Source: Aliarcobacter trophiarum LMG 25534 (GTDB lineage: Bacteria > Campylobacterota > Campylobacteria > Campylobacterales > Arcobacteraceae). From it: a DNA stretch of 64,000 nucleotides. Numbering within the stretch: the first letter of the stretch is position 1; each line of letters begins with the position of its first letter. Of this stretch, positions 26,439-35,074 are shown piece by piece. The DNA lies in contig NZ_CP031367.1 in NCBI RefSeq assembly GCF_003355515.1, positions 930,001 to 994,000 on the forward strand, read 5' to 3'. Made by a program: the position numbers and the translations under genes. The notes below the pieces were generated by a model. The model saw only the letters and a list, made by a program, of their open reading frames with translations, was not told the DNA's origin and ran no database searches.

Positions 26439-28640
26439 TTATATTAAAATCTCTCTATTCCCTCTAGCATCAACTTCACTTAAAACTCCTGTTTGTTCTA
26501 GTTGTTCTATTAGACTTGCAGCTCTGTTATATCCAATTTTTAATCTTCTTTGTAGATAAGATATTGAAGTTTTTTTATCTGTGATTATCACCTCTTTTGC
26601 ATCTTCATAAAGTTCATCTAGAACTATATCACCATTATTGTTACTAGTAGCACCTTTAGAAGAGTTTGAATTAGAGCTTATATTTTTGTCTTTTATAAAG
26701 TTCATATCATACTCAACTTCTCTTTGAGATTTTAAAAAATCTACAACTTTTTCTATCTCAGTTTCTGTACTCCAAGGAGCATGAATTCTTACAATTCCAG
26801 GAGTTCCAGGAGGAGTAAATAGCATATCTCCCTTTCCAAGAAGTGACTCAGCTCCCATAGAATCTAAAATTATTTTTGAGTCTATTTTTTGCCCTACTTT
26901 ATAAGATAATCTACTAGGTAAATTTGCTTTTATAAGCCCTGTTACAACATCAACTGATGGTCTTTGAGTTGCCACAATTAAGTGAATTCCACTAGCTCTT
27001 GCCATTTGTGCAAGTCTTGCAATAGAGTATTCAACATCCTTTCCACTTGTCATCATTAAATCAGCCAACTCATCTATTACTACAACAATGTAAGGCATAG
27101 TAGGAAGTCCTTCTTTTACTGCCTTCTCATTAAAATTCTCAATATTTTTTGTCTTTGTTTTTGCCATCAAAGAGTATCTTCTTTCCATTTCAGCAACCAT
27201 ATTTGACAAAGCATTTATAGCATCAACTGCTTTTGTAATAACAGGTGTTAAAAGATGTGGAATATCGTTGTACATAGAAAACTCTAGCATTTTTGGATCA
27301 ATCATTACTAATCTTAAATTATCTGGAGAGTTTTTATATAGTAGAGATAAAATCATTGAGTTTATTCCAACAGATTTTCCACTTCCTGTTGTTCCTGCTA
27401 TTAAAAGATGAGGAAGTTTTTTAAGGTCTGTTACAAATGGTTTTCCTACAATATCTTTACCTAAAATCATAGTAAGTGGAGATTTTGAATTTTGGAAAAT
27501 ATCACTATCTAGCATCTCTTTTAGATATATTGTTTGTGTATCTTCATTTGGAACTTCAATTCCAACTACATCTTTTCCTGGAATTGGAGCTTGAATTCTT
27601 ATTGTTTGTGCTTTTAAAGCCATTGCTAAATCATCTTGAAGGCTTAAAATCTTTGAAACTTTTACATTTGGTGCTGGTTTAAACTCAAATGTTGTAACAA
27701 CTGGTCCTGTATAAGTTCTTACTACATCACCATCAATTTTAAACATAGCAAGTTTATCAAGTAAATCAGCAATTTTCTTATCAATAAAGGCTTCATTTAC
27801 CTTTGTTTTATTCTCTTTTGGAGCATCTTGAAAGAAGTTTGTAGGTGGGAGCATAAAATCTTTTGGTTTTTCAGTTTTTCCAAACTCTAACTCACTTAAA
27901 AGTTTTGCATTCTCTTCTAGCTCATCAACAATTAAGTTATTATTTTGAATATTATTTGGAATTTCATAGAAACCATCTTCCTCTTTTTTCGAAATTTCAA
28001 TAATATCAGCCTCAAAAATCTCATCATCTTGTAATGTTTCTTTATTTTCAAGAATTATTTTCTCTTCTTTTGGTTTTGGAAGAGATTTTTGTTTCTCTTG
28101 ATATGTTTTTTGTTCAACTCTTTGATTGTTTATCTTTTGTTCATTTACATTTTTTATTTTATTTTGTTTTAATTTTATTCTATTTTTAAATTTCTTTAAA
28201 TCATCAATTGTTATATTTAAAGTTTCAAAAAGGATTAAAATACAAATGCTAAAGCCTATTAAAACAAAAATATATAATCCAGCCTGTCCAATAAAAGGTG
28301 TAAATGCATCTACTAAAATATTACCTATCTCTCCTCTTTCATAAGGATTGTCAACTAAAAGAGTTTGAAAAATTAAAGAGATAAATAAAAATAGAAATAC
28401 AACAGATATATTTAAAATTAAATCTCTATAATCAAGCCCTTTTTTAAAATTTATAAGATATAAAGGATAAATTAGAAAAAGTAAATAAATATAAGATAAA
28501 TATGAAAAATATTTAAATGAGAAACTAGCAAAACTAGCTCCAACATCTCCTACAACATCTTTTGTACTAATTAAAGTTGTAAACTGAAAATATAAAATTA
28601 TAAATAGAATAATTAAGGAAACGACCTTTTTAGCGATAAT
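26439..28640 (-). CDS. ftsK: DNA translocase FtsK, non-ATG start
   Basis: FtsK pumps DNA at the division septum. The first in-frame ATG (27854) gives only a 471-residue motor, but the same frame is open to 28652 and encodes four membrane helices (starting VVSLIILFIILYF, FSYLSYIYLLFLIY, ISVVFLFLFISLIF and LYIFVLIGFSICIL) and a charged linker, which is the full FtsK N-terminus. The start is probably ATT at 28640 (or ATC 28637) after AAAGGA; no ATG, GTG or TTG exists there. Motor motifs are the Walker A AGTTGSGKSVGINS, Walker B VVVIDELADLMM and the C-terminal winged-helix gamma domain. About 733 residues. Confidence 0.93.
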   Translation of the reverse strand: MIAKKVVSLIILFIILYFQFTTLISTKDVVGDVGASFASFSFKYFSYLSYIYLLFLIYPLYLINFKKGLDYRDLILNISVVFLFLFISLIFQTLLVDNPYERGEIGNILVDAFTPFIGQAGLYIFVLIGFSICILILFETLNITIDDLKKFKNRIKLKQNKIKNVNEQKINNQRVEQKTYQEKQKSLPKPKEEKIILENKETLQDDEIFEADIIEISKKEEDGFYEIPNNIQNNNLIVDELEENAKLLSELEFGKTEKPKDFMLPPTNFFQDAPKENKTKVNEAFIDKKIADLLDKLAMFKIDGDVVRTYTGPVVTTFEFKPAPNVKVSKILSLQDDLAMALKAQTIRIQAPIPGKDVVGIEVPNEDTQTIYLKEMLDSDIFQNSKSPLTMILGKDIVGKPFVTDLKKLPHLLIAGTTGSGKSVGINSMILSLLYKNSPDNLRLVMIDPKMLEFSMYNDIPHLLTPVITKAVDAINALSNMVAEMERRYSLMAKTKTKNIENFNEKAVKEGLPTMPYIVVVIDELADLMMTSGKDVEYSIARLAQMARASGIHLIVATQRPSVDVVTGLIKANLPSRLSYKVGQKIDSKIILDSMGAESLLGKGDMLFTPPGTPGIVRIHAPWSTETEIEKVVDFLKSQREVEYDMNFIKDKNISSNSNSSKGATSNNNGDIVLDELYEDAKEVIITDKKTSISYLQRRLKIGYNRAASLIEQLEQTGVLSEVDARGNREILI

Positions 28641-28648
28641 AAATCCTT

Positions 28649-29596
28649 TTATTTAAGTAGTTTTGATATTTTTCCTTGAAGTTTGAGCCATTCTCTATGC
28701 TCAATCAAAGGAAACCCAGCCCAAGTCTTTTTAGGCTCTTTTATAGATTTTGTAACTCCACCACGTGCAGCAATAGTAGAAAATGCAGCTATTTCAAGAT
28801 GTCCAGAAGTTGCACTTTGTCCACCCATAATAACATAAGGCTGTAAAGTTGTAGAACCTGAAAGCCCTACTTGAGTAACTAAAATAGAACCTCGACCAAT
28901 TTTACAATTATGCGCTATGTGAACTAAATTATCAATTCTAACCCCATCTTCAATAATTGTAGAAGAGAAAACAGCTCTATCTATTGTACAATTTGCCCCA
29001 ATTTCTACATCAGAGCCAATTATTACATTTCCATTTTGATAGATTTTTATATATTTTCCCTCTTTTGTATGTGCAAAGCCAAACCCATCACTTCCAATAA
29101 TAGTTCCTGAGTGAATAATACAATTATCTCCAATTTTACAATCTCTATAGATTGTTATATTTGGATAAATTATTGTGTTATCTCCAATTTTTACATAATC
29201 CCCAATAAAGCTTCCGTGCATAATAGTACAATTTTTGCCAATAACTACATTTTTACCTAAATGCACATTTGGCATGATTGTTGTATTTTCTCCAATTATT
29301 GCTTCATTACCACTATTTTCAATAAGTTTTGGTGCAAAAAGTTTACTAGCTTTTGCTAAATTTATATATGGCTCATCACATACTATTGCAAGAGTTCCAG
29401 CTGGAACATCCTCTTTAAACTCTTTGTTTACAAAAACAGCTGCTGCTTTTGTATCTTTTAAGCTACTTATATATTTTGAACTTTCTAAAAAGCTAAGTTC
29501 ACTATTTGTTGCCTCTTTTAGACCATTTAAACCACTAATCTCAATATTACTATCTTGAGAAATATTTAAATAATCCAATATCTCTTTTAATTTCAT
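28649..29596 (-). CDS. lpxD: UDP-3-O-acylglucosamine N-acyltransferase
   Basis: LpxD adds the second acyl chain in lipid A synthesis. The 315-residue protein has the N-terminal uridine-binding domain and a left-handed beta-helix of hexapeptide repeats (IGENTTIMPNVHLGKNVVIG and following). The catalytic His is in LVHIAHNCKIG. It lies 3 bp after ilvH and its stop is 8 bp from the proposed ftsK start. Confidence 0.96.
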   Translation of the reverse strand: MKLKEILDYLNISQDSNIEISGLNGLKEATNSELSFLESSKYISSLKDTKAAAVFVNKEFKEDVPAGTLAIVCDEPYINLAKASKLFAPKLIENSGNEAIIGENTTIMPNVHLGKNVVIGKNCTIMHGSFIGDYVKIGDNTIIYPNITIYRDCKIGDNCIIHSGTIIGSDGFGFAHTKEGKYIKIYQNGNVIIGSDVEIGANCTIDRAVFSSTIIEDGVRIDNLVHIAHNCKIGRGSILVTQVGLSGSTTLQPYVIMGGQSATSGHLEIAAFSTIAARGGVTKSIKEPKKTWAGFPLIEHREWLKLQGKISKLLK

Positions 29597-29599
29597 GAA

Positions 29600-30097
29600 T
29601 TATCTCTCCATAGCAACTATACCACTTCTTACAACTTCAAGTGGATTGAATTTTTCCATAACTTTTATAAAATTGATAATTCTATCACTTGAATCTGTTG
29701 CAGATACTATGATTGAATCATGAGTTACATTTTGAATTGCTCCATGATATGCTCTTGCAATTACATCAATATCTGCAAGATTATTATCTATTGAGAACTT
29801 CATTAAAACTGTATCTTTTTCAATTACATTTTTATGCTCATTTACTTTTAAAACAGGAATTAATTTGTTTAACTGCTTTACAATTTGATCAATCACTCTT
29901 TTGTCACCAGTTGTTACTATTGTCATTCTTGAGTATGGGCTATCTTCCATTGGAGCGACTGTTAAAGAGTCTATATTATAACCTCTTGCTGAAAAAAGCC
30001 CAACAATTCTTGATAAAACATTATGTTCATTTAAAACAACTACAGAGATAACTTGTCTTATTGTTTCACTATTATAATAGCTATTGAAATTACTCAT
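29600..30097 (-). CDS. ilvH: Acetolactate synthase small subunit
   Basis: This is the regulatory subunit that confers valine feedback on the large subunit. The 165 residues hold an N-terminal ACT domain (ISVVVLNEHNVLSRIVGLFSARGYNID) and the C-terminal ALS_ss domain (IDVIARAYHGAIQNV; LEVVRSGIVAMER). It starts 1 bp after ilvB. Confidence 0.96.
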   Translation of the reverse strand: MSNFNSYYNSETIRQVISVVVLNEHNVLSRIVGLFSARGYNIDSLTVAPMEDSPYSRMTIVTTGDKRVIDQIVKQLNKLIPVLKVNEHKNVIEKDTVLMKFSIDNNLADIDVIARAYHGAIQNVTHDSIIVSATDSSDRIINFIKVMEKFNPLEVVRSGIVAMER

Positions 30098-30098
30098 A

Positions 30099-31796
30099 TT
30101 ATTTATCTCCTTTTAATAAAGTCATCTCATTTAGTGAGTGTCCATTTGGAACCATCGGTAATACCTCTTCATTTCTTGCAACAATTACTTCAATCATCGC
30201 TGGTTTTCTTTTTTCCACCGCATCTTTAAATGCTTCGTCAAACTCTTTTTTAGTTGAAACTGTATATCCTAAACAGTTAAAGGCTTCTGCTAACATTTTA
30301 AACTTTGGTTGAGCAGTTAGATCAGTCTCTGCTAATCTATTTTCATAAAACATAGTTTGCCATTGTCTAACCATTCCTAAATAGTTGTTATTTAAAACAA
30401 TATTTATTACAGGTAACTCATATTCACTACAAGTCATAAGCTCTTGGATATTCATTAAAATAGAACCATCTCCTGTAAAGTTTACAACTACTTTATTTGT
30501 ACCTTTAAATGCTCTAGCAGCTCCTAGTGCTGCTGGAAGACCAAATCCCATAGTTCCTAAACCACCACTAGTTATCCATTGTCTAGGGTGTGAAAATGGG
30601 AAAAATTGGGCCGTCCACATTTGGTGTTGTCCAACATCTGTTGAAATAATTGCATTATCTCCTAATATTTTTCCAACTCTTTCTATAGGCCATTGAGGTT
30701 TTATTAAATCATCTGTATCAATATATCTTAAAGGTTCTTTTTCTCTGTACTCTTTGAGTAATTCAACCCAATTTGAAAAATCATTTATCTCATGATTTTC
30801 AATATCTTCAATCATAGCTTGAACTGTAAGTCTTAAATCACCAACAATTGGATAATCAGCAACTACAAGTTTAGCAATACTTGTTGGATCAATATCGATA
30901 TGAATAACTTTTGCTTTAGATGCAAATTCATCAAGCCTTCCAGTAACTCTATCATCAAATCTAGCACCTAAAGAGATAAGTAAATCAGTCTCATGAGCTG
31001 CCATATTTGCAGAATATTCACCATGCATTCCTAACATTCCAAAGAAAAGTGGATTTTCGTCTCCCATAACTCCTCTTGCCATTAATGTTTCAACAGCTGG
31101 AATATTTAGCTTTTTTGCCAAATCTCTTATTTCATATCCACAATTTGATAATATTGCTCCACCACCAACATATAAAAGAGGTTTTTTAGCATTTGAAATA
31201 GCTTCCATAGCTCTTTTTAATTGTTTTTTATTGTAATTCATAGTAGGTTTATATGTTGGCATATTCACCTCACTTGGATAAATAAAATCTCCTATTTGTG
31301 CTGTAATATCTTTTGGAATATCAACATGCACAGGACCAGGTCTTCCAGTACTTGCTAAATGAAAAGCCTCTTTAATTATTCTTGGTAAATCTTCTATTTT
31401 ATTTACCAAATAGTTATGTTTTGTGCAAGGTCTTGAAATTCCAACTGCATCTATTTCTTGAAAACCATCTGTCCCTATAATTGTTGTAGGAACTTGCCCT
31501 GAAATTATTACTATAGGAATTGAATCCATATAAGCATCTGCAATTCCTGTAATAGCATTTGTAAATCCAGGTCCAGAAGTAACTATTGCAACTCCAGTTT
31601 TTCCTGTGCTTCTTGCATACCCTTCAGCTGCAATTACACAGGCTTGTTCATGTCTATTTAAAATATGTTCAAAATAATTTTGCTTGTAAATCTCATCATA
31701 GACGTTCATGATGGCACCACCTGGGTATCCAAATACAACTTCTACCCCCTCTTTGTGTAATGATTCAATAACCATTTTTGCGCCACTCATTCTCAT
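30099..31796 (-). CDS. ilvB: Acetolactate synthase large subunit
   Basis: This enzyme condenses pyruvate units (or pyruvate with 2-oxobutyrate) in branched-chain amino-acid synthesis, using ThDP, Mg and FAD. The 565-residue protein has the catalytic Glu region (NRHEQACVIAAEGYARSTG), the central FAD domain and the ThDP motif GDGSILMNIQELMT ending in NNNYLGMVRQWQ. It heads the ilvB-ilvH-lpxD-ftsK run. A GGAG ribosome site and a TAAAAT-like -10 are visible upstream. Confidence 0.97.
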   Translation of the reverse strand: MRMSGAKMVIESLHKEGVEVVFGYPGGAIMNVYDEIYKQNYFEHILNRHEQACVIAAEGYARSTGKTGVAIVTSGPGFTNAITGIADAYMDSIPIVIISGQVPTTIIGTDGFQEIDAVGISRPCTKHNYLVNKIEDLPRIIKEAFHLASTGRPGPVHVDIPKDITAQIGDFIYPSEVNMPTYKPTMNYNKKQLKRAMEAISNAKKPLLYVGGGAILSNCGYEIRDLAKKLNIPAVETLMARGVMGDENPLFFGMLGMHGEYSANMAAHETDLLISLGARFDDRVTGRLDEFASKAKVIHIDIDPTSIAKLVVADYPIVGDLRLTVQAMIEDIENHEINDFSNWVELLKEYREKEPLRYIDTDDLIKPQWPIERVGKILGDNAIISTDVGQHQMWTAQFFPFSHPRQWITSGGLGTMGFGLPAALGAARAFKGTNKVVVNFTGDGSILMNIQELMTCSEYELPVINIVLNNNYLGMVRQWQTMFYENRLAETDLTAQPKFKMLAEAFNCLGYTVSTKKEFDEAFKDAVEKRKPAMIEVIVARNEEVLPMVPNGHSLNEMTLLKGDK

Positions 31797-31916
31797 GTCT
31801 TACTCCAATATTTAAAAATTAGGTTTAGATTTTACTCAATTTTTGATTAAATTATCGTTTTTAAAAGAAAATATATCTATTTTTTTAGAATTTAAAATAT
31901 TTTATTATTTTTCTGA

Positions 31917-31922
31917 TATAAT
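31917..31922 (+). promoter_or_regulatory. -10 promoter of the flagellin-tail-like gene
   Basis: TGATATAAT (31914-31922) is a consensus extended -10 (TGnTATAAT, offset by one base), 31 bp before the ATG. The same 9-mer precedes the SprA-family gene at 34291-34299. Confidence 0.55.
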
Positions 31923-31952
31923 AAGCCATAAAATCTTTACAAGGAGATTATT

Positions 31953-32744
31953 ATGGATATAAGTTCAATAAATAGTACAAATAGTATTCAAAATTTAAAT
32001 AATTTAAACAATAACTCAAATGTTGCTTTAAATAAGGCACAATTAAAATATAGTATAGATGATTTTAAAAGTAACTCCTCTGATGCACTAGCAGTAAGTA
32101 GAAGTTCAATTTTAAAAAGTGAGTTTTCACAAGATATTCAATCTATAAATGATGGAATTGCAAAATCTCAAATTTCACAAGCTTCAATGGATAAGCTTCA
32201 AGATTTTATGAAAAATATTCAAAATAAACTTGAAAATAGTCAAAATTATGAAAATAAGAGTGACTTAAAACAAGAGATAAATCAGGAGCTTAGAAATTTC
32301 AATCAACAAGCTTTTGATACAAAATATAAAGAAGAAAATCTTATTGCAAATAGATACAATGACCAAAAAGAGAGTATTCAAATAAGTTCTAGTAACAACA
32401 TATTTTCAATAGAGAAACCAAATGTTGCGAATTTTACAAATGAGATTTTTGATGTTGTAAATAATAACGACCTAAATAATTCAAAGAATGTAGAGAATGC
32501 CCTAAATAAAGTTGCAAATACATCAAAACAACTGCAAGATTTATCAAGTTCATTTGTAGATTTCTCAAAACAGTTACAAGCTGATGCAAAAAATAAAATT
32601 ATGGAGCAAAACTATAATCAAACTATAGATTTTGGAAGAGAGTCAAGTAACTTTTCAAAAGCAAATATTAATATAAATGCTGGGTATTTAGCAGCTTCTC
32701 AAGCAAATGTAATTCAAGAACAAAGTGTAAGACTTCTTTCTTAA
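31953..32744 (+). CDS. Unknown protein with flagellin-like C-terminus
   Basis: This 263-residue protein is very rich in Asn, Ser and Gln, contains no Cys or Trp, and has no signal peptide. It is predicted helical (LQDFMKNIQNKLENSQNYENKSDLKQEI region). The C-terminus (YLAASQANVIQEQSVRLLS) resembles the terminal D0 helix of flagellins (QAN-x-x-Q-x-x-V-x-x-LL), and the N-terminus MDISSINSTNSIQNLNN is also flagellar-protein-like. I infer a secreted or flagellum-associated protein; I do not recognise a named family. A clear AAGGAGA ribosome site and consensus -10 precede it. Confidence 0.6.
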   Translation: MDISSINSTNSIQNLNNLNNNSNVALNKAQLKYSIDDFKSNSSDALAVSRSSILKSEFSQDIQSINDGIAKSQISQASMDKLQDFMKNIQNKLENSQNYENKSDLKQEINQELRNFNQQAFDTKYKEENLIANRYNDQKESIQISSSNNIFSIEKPNVANFTNEIFDVVNNNDLNNSKNVENALNKVANTSKQLQDLSSSFVDFSKQLQADAKNKIMEQNYNQTIDFGRESSNFSKANININAGYLAASQANVIQEQSVRLLS

Positions 32745-32756
32745 GAGAGTCTTACT
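32728..32756. terminator. Bidirectional hairpin between convergent genes
   Basis: GTAAGACT (32728-32735) and AGTCTTAC (32749-32756) form an 8-bp stem that covers the last codons of the upstream gene and the end of ppx. It is flanked by A-rich and T-rich sequence, so it could act on both strands. Confidence 0.6.
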
Positions 32757-33666
32757 TTAAACTTAAAGCATAATCTATAGCAACACCTTCTCTTAAGCCA
32801 TCATCTAAAACAATAGATTTTGATTTTTCTAAAACATTAAAAAATAGTTTATATATATAAGTACCTATTTCTAAATACTCAACTCTTCCTTTTCCTACTA
32901 AGGCAACTAACTCTTCAAGTGATTTCTCTTTTAGAAGTTTTAAGCTATTTTCTAAATCTTCAATATCTAAAATAGTTCCATTTACTACATTTTTATCGTA
33001 ATTAAAATAGCTATACCCTAGTTTTATAGAAGCGATTGTTGTTGGAGTTCCAGCTGTTGCTATAAATGGGAAATCTTTGATTGAAAAATCAAGAGTAGCT
33101 AAAAACTCTTTTATTACTATTTCTTGATTTCTTAAATCTTCAAATAGTTTTCCATCTTTTAGAGCTTTTTGTGTCATTGTAACTATTCCAAAATCGAAAC
33201 TTTTTGTATATATTTTATCTTCAAAACTAATTGTAAGTTCTGTTGAACCACCACCAATATCAAGTAGTGTAAAGTTTTGAGTATCTATTTTTTCTCTTTT
33301 TAAAGCATATTTGATTGCAAGTAAAGTAAGTCTTGCCTCTTCTTCTGCATCTATTATTTTAAATTTTGCACCACTATTTTTTACTATATACTCTAATGCC
33401 TCATTAGAATTTTTTGCTTTTCTCATAGCTGCTGTTGTTACACAAACTGCATTATTTGGATTAAAATTTAGTTTATCCTTTGCAATACAGAGTGCTTCTA
33501 CAACTCTATTTAGAGCTTCAAAGCTTATAATTCCACTATCTATTAAACCATCAGCCAAGCCAGTTACTTGATGATATTCATCAATAATTTTAAAATTTAA
33601 ATAATCATACTTTAAAACTCTAAAAGAGTTTGAGCCTAAATCAATAGTTATAACTTCATTTTTCAT
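32752..33666 (-). CDS. ppx: Ppx/GppA-family phosphatase
   Basis: This family hydrolyses polyphosphate or pppGpp. The 304-residue protein has the actin-like ATPase phosphate motifs (ITIDLGSNSFRVL at the N-terminus, LLDIGGGSTEL in the middle) and the catalytic Glu in the DAEEEARLTLLAIKYAL region. It lacks the C-terminal HD domain of long exopolyphosphatases, as is usual for the Campylobacterota versions. Which substrate is used cannot be told. It overlaps pssA by 4 nt. Confidence 0.88.
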   Translation of the reverse strand: MKNEVITIDLGSNSFRVLKYDYLNFKIIDEYHQVTGLADGLIDSGIISFEALNRVVEALCIAKDKLNFNPNNAVCVTTAAMRKAKNSNEALEYIVKNSGAKFKIIDAEEEARLTLLAIKYALKREKIDTQNFTLLDIGGGSTELTISFEDKIYTKSFDFGIVTMTQKALKDGKLFEDLRNQEIVIKEFLATLDFSIKDFPFIATAGTPTTIASIKLGYSYFNYDKNVVNGTILDIEDLENSLKLLKEKSLEELVALVGKGRVEYLEIGTYIYKLFFNVLEKSKSIVLDDGLREGVAIDYALSLK

Positions 33667-34220
33667 AAGTGTTTAATTTTTATTTTAGAGTTTAGCAAAA
33701 ATCCAATAATTACCATAGAACCCAATACAAAATATTCATTTATATATCCAGTTAGATAAATCAAATATACAATCCAAAGAAGAATTGCTCCTAAAGGAGT
33801 AGGAATTCCTGTAAAATATTTCTCAACTTCTCCTTCGTTTGCATTTATATTAAACTGAATAAGTCTTCTAAGTCCAGAAATAACATAATATATAAAAACA
33901 AAAGCTATTAATGCCATACTATAAAACCACTCTTTTCCATCAAAAATAGCAAAATAGATAAACATAGCAGGAACAATAACAAAAGATAAAAAATCTGCAT
34001 ACGAGTCAAGTTGGATTCCAAACTCTGTAGAAAGATTGTATTTTCTAGCTATTTTTCCATCAAAAATATCAAAGGCACCAGCTAACCAAGCAAACAATGC
34101 AGCCCCCATAAACTCATTATGAGTTAAAAAATATATTGCAAAGATTCCGCAAGTTATATTAAAAAAAGTTACAATATTTGCTAGGTTAAAGTGACTATGC
34201 TTATTAAATAAAAAATTCAT
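33663..34220 (-). CDS. pssA: CDP-diacylglycerol-serine phosphatidyltransferase
   Basis: PssA makes phosphatidylserine for phosphatidylethanolamine synthesis. The CDP-alcohol transferase motif DG-x2-AR-x8-G-x3-D-x3-D is exact (DGKIARKYNLSTEFGIQLD followed by SYAD). About five membrane helices follow, giving 185 residues. The frame is open further upstream to 34271, but the ATG at 34220 has an AGAGG ribosome site and matches the family start (MNFLFNKHSHFNLANIVT). It overlaps ppx by 4 nt. Confidence 0.92.
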   Translation of the reverse strand: MNFLFNKHSHFNLANIVTFFNITCGIFAIYFLTHNEFMGAALFAWLAGAFDIFDGKIARKYNLSTEFGIQLDSYADFLSFVIVPAMFIYFAIFDGKEWFYSMALIAFVFIYYVISGLRRLIQFNINANEGEVEKYFTGIPTPLGAILLWIVYLIYLTGYINEYFVLGSMVIIGFLLNSKIKIKHL

Positions 34221-34290
34221 TTTTCCTCTTTTAAAATTAGATAACGATAATTTTACTATATCTTTGCTCAATATTTCGTTTACTATTATA

Positions 34291-34299
34291 TGATATAAT
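34291..34299 (+). promoter_or_regulatory. Extended -10 promoter of the SprA-family gene
   Basis: TGATATAAT is a TGn extended -10 about 30 bp before the ATG at 34329, with an AGAGG ribosome site between. The same 9-mer occurs before the gene at 31953. Confidence 0.55.
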
Positions 34300-34328
34300 A
34301 TTTATTAAATTATAAAGAGGCAAAATAT

Positions 34329-34814
34329 ATGGAATTGAAGAATAATTATTTGAGTGCTTCCACAATATATTCAGAACTTGCTTTAAAAAAGAGCGAGTTG
34401 GCAAATATTGATAAAAAAGAGTTAGAAAAATCATATTTTGAGAAAAGTGATAGTGTGAATGAGTACTCTAAATATGATGAAAAAGATTATGAAAGAGTTT
34501 TAAATAGATTTAAATCTAGTGATAGCGAAGTAAAAAACCATGAACAACTTCATGCTAGTATGGGAACAACTACAACTCCGATTAGATATGATTATCAAAT
34601 GGGACCAGATGGAAAGCTCTATGCAACTGGAGGAAGTGTAAGATTTGATACTTCTATTCCAAAAGATGAAGCAGGAGCTATGCAAAAACTAGATGAATTA
34701 CAAAAAGCAGCTTCTTCACCAGATGGTTTAAGTAGAGCTGATTTAGGAATTGCACACTCTGCAAATCTTAATAAAATGTTATTACAATCTATTCAAGAGG
34801 GAGCTATATTATGA
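34329..34814 (+). CDS. SprA-family putative metalloprotease
   Basis: This 161-residue protein belongs to the SprA-related family. The core is a HExxH-type zinc motif (VKNHEQLHASMG) followed by YDYQMGPDGKLYATGGSVRFDTS and the downstream region KLDELQKAASSPDGLSRADLGIAHSAN, all typical of the family. The family is annotated as putative peptidase and its function is not settled. There is no signal peptide, and the N-terminal 60 residues are charged and helical. It overlaps the next gene by 4 nt (ATGA), so the two are translationally coupled. Confidence 0.82.
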   Translation: MELKNNYLSASTIYSELALKKSELANIDKKELEKSYFEKSDSVNEYSKYDEKDYERVLNRFKSSDSEVKNHEQLHASMGTTTTPIRYDYQMGPDGKLYATGGSVRFDTSIPKDEAGAMQKLDELQKAASSPDGLSRADLGIAHSANLNKMLLQSIQEGAIL

Positions 34815-35050
34815 GAATTGATAATAATTTAGGTGCAATGATTGGTTCTGCACTACAAATTCAAGAGAGTGCTTCTAATATTGCAAAAGTTGCAAATACA
34901 TTAGGAGATGGAGAGTTTCAAGAGTATGCAGGGGATATAGCTAGTGAGTTAGTAGCACAAATTCCTGAGATAGTTGCTTATAATGCACAAGCAAAAAGTA
35001 TAGAAGTCCAGTCAATTGCTATGGAAAGACTTTTAGATTTAAAAGCTTAA
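34811..35050 (+). CDS. Small helical partner of the SprA-family protein
   Basis: This 79-residue protein is alpha-helical and low in Cys, Trp and Phe. The C-terminal part (YNAQAKSIEVQSIAMERLLDL) has the a/d pattern of flagellar rod and hook terminal helices. I do not recognise a family. Coupling to the SprA-family gene by an ATGA overlap suggests the two products act together. The stop codon lies inside a 30-bp palindrome. Confidence 0.6.
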   Translation: MRIDNNLGAMIGSALQIQESASNIAKVANTLGDGEFQEYAGDIASELVAQIPEIVAYNAQAKSIEVQSIAMERLLDLKA

Positions 35051-35063
35051 GCTTTTAAATCTA
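35034..35063. terminator. 30-bp perfect palindrome between convergent genes
   Basis: Bases 35034-35063 read the same on both strands, centred on AAAAGCTTAAGCTTTT (35041-35056). It covers the last codons of the small helical gene and ends 12 bp before the DUF523 stop. It would fold into a near loopless hairpin and most likely ends transcription from both sides; a protein-binding site is also possible. Confidence 0.7.
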
Positions 35064-35074
35064 TACATTCCGAC

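Noticed and set aside
26439-27854. FtsK as a 471-residue protein starting at the first ATG
   Set aside because: The same frame is open upstream and encodes the four membrane helices of FtsK; the ATG is internal.
34221-34271. N-terminal extension of PssA from the upstream ATG
   Set aside because: The internal ATG at 34220 has a clear ribosome site and matches the family start.
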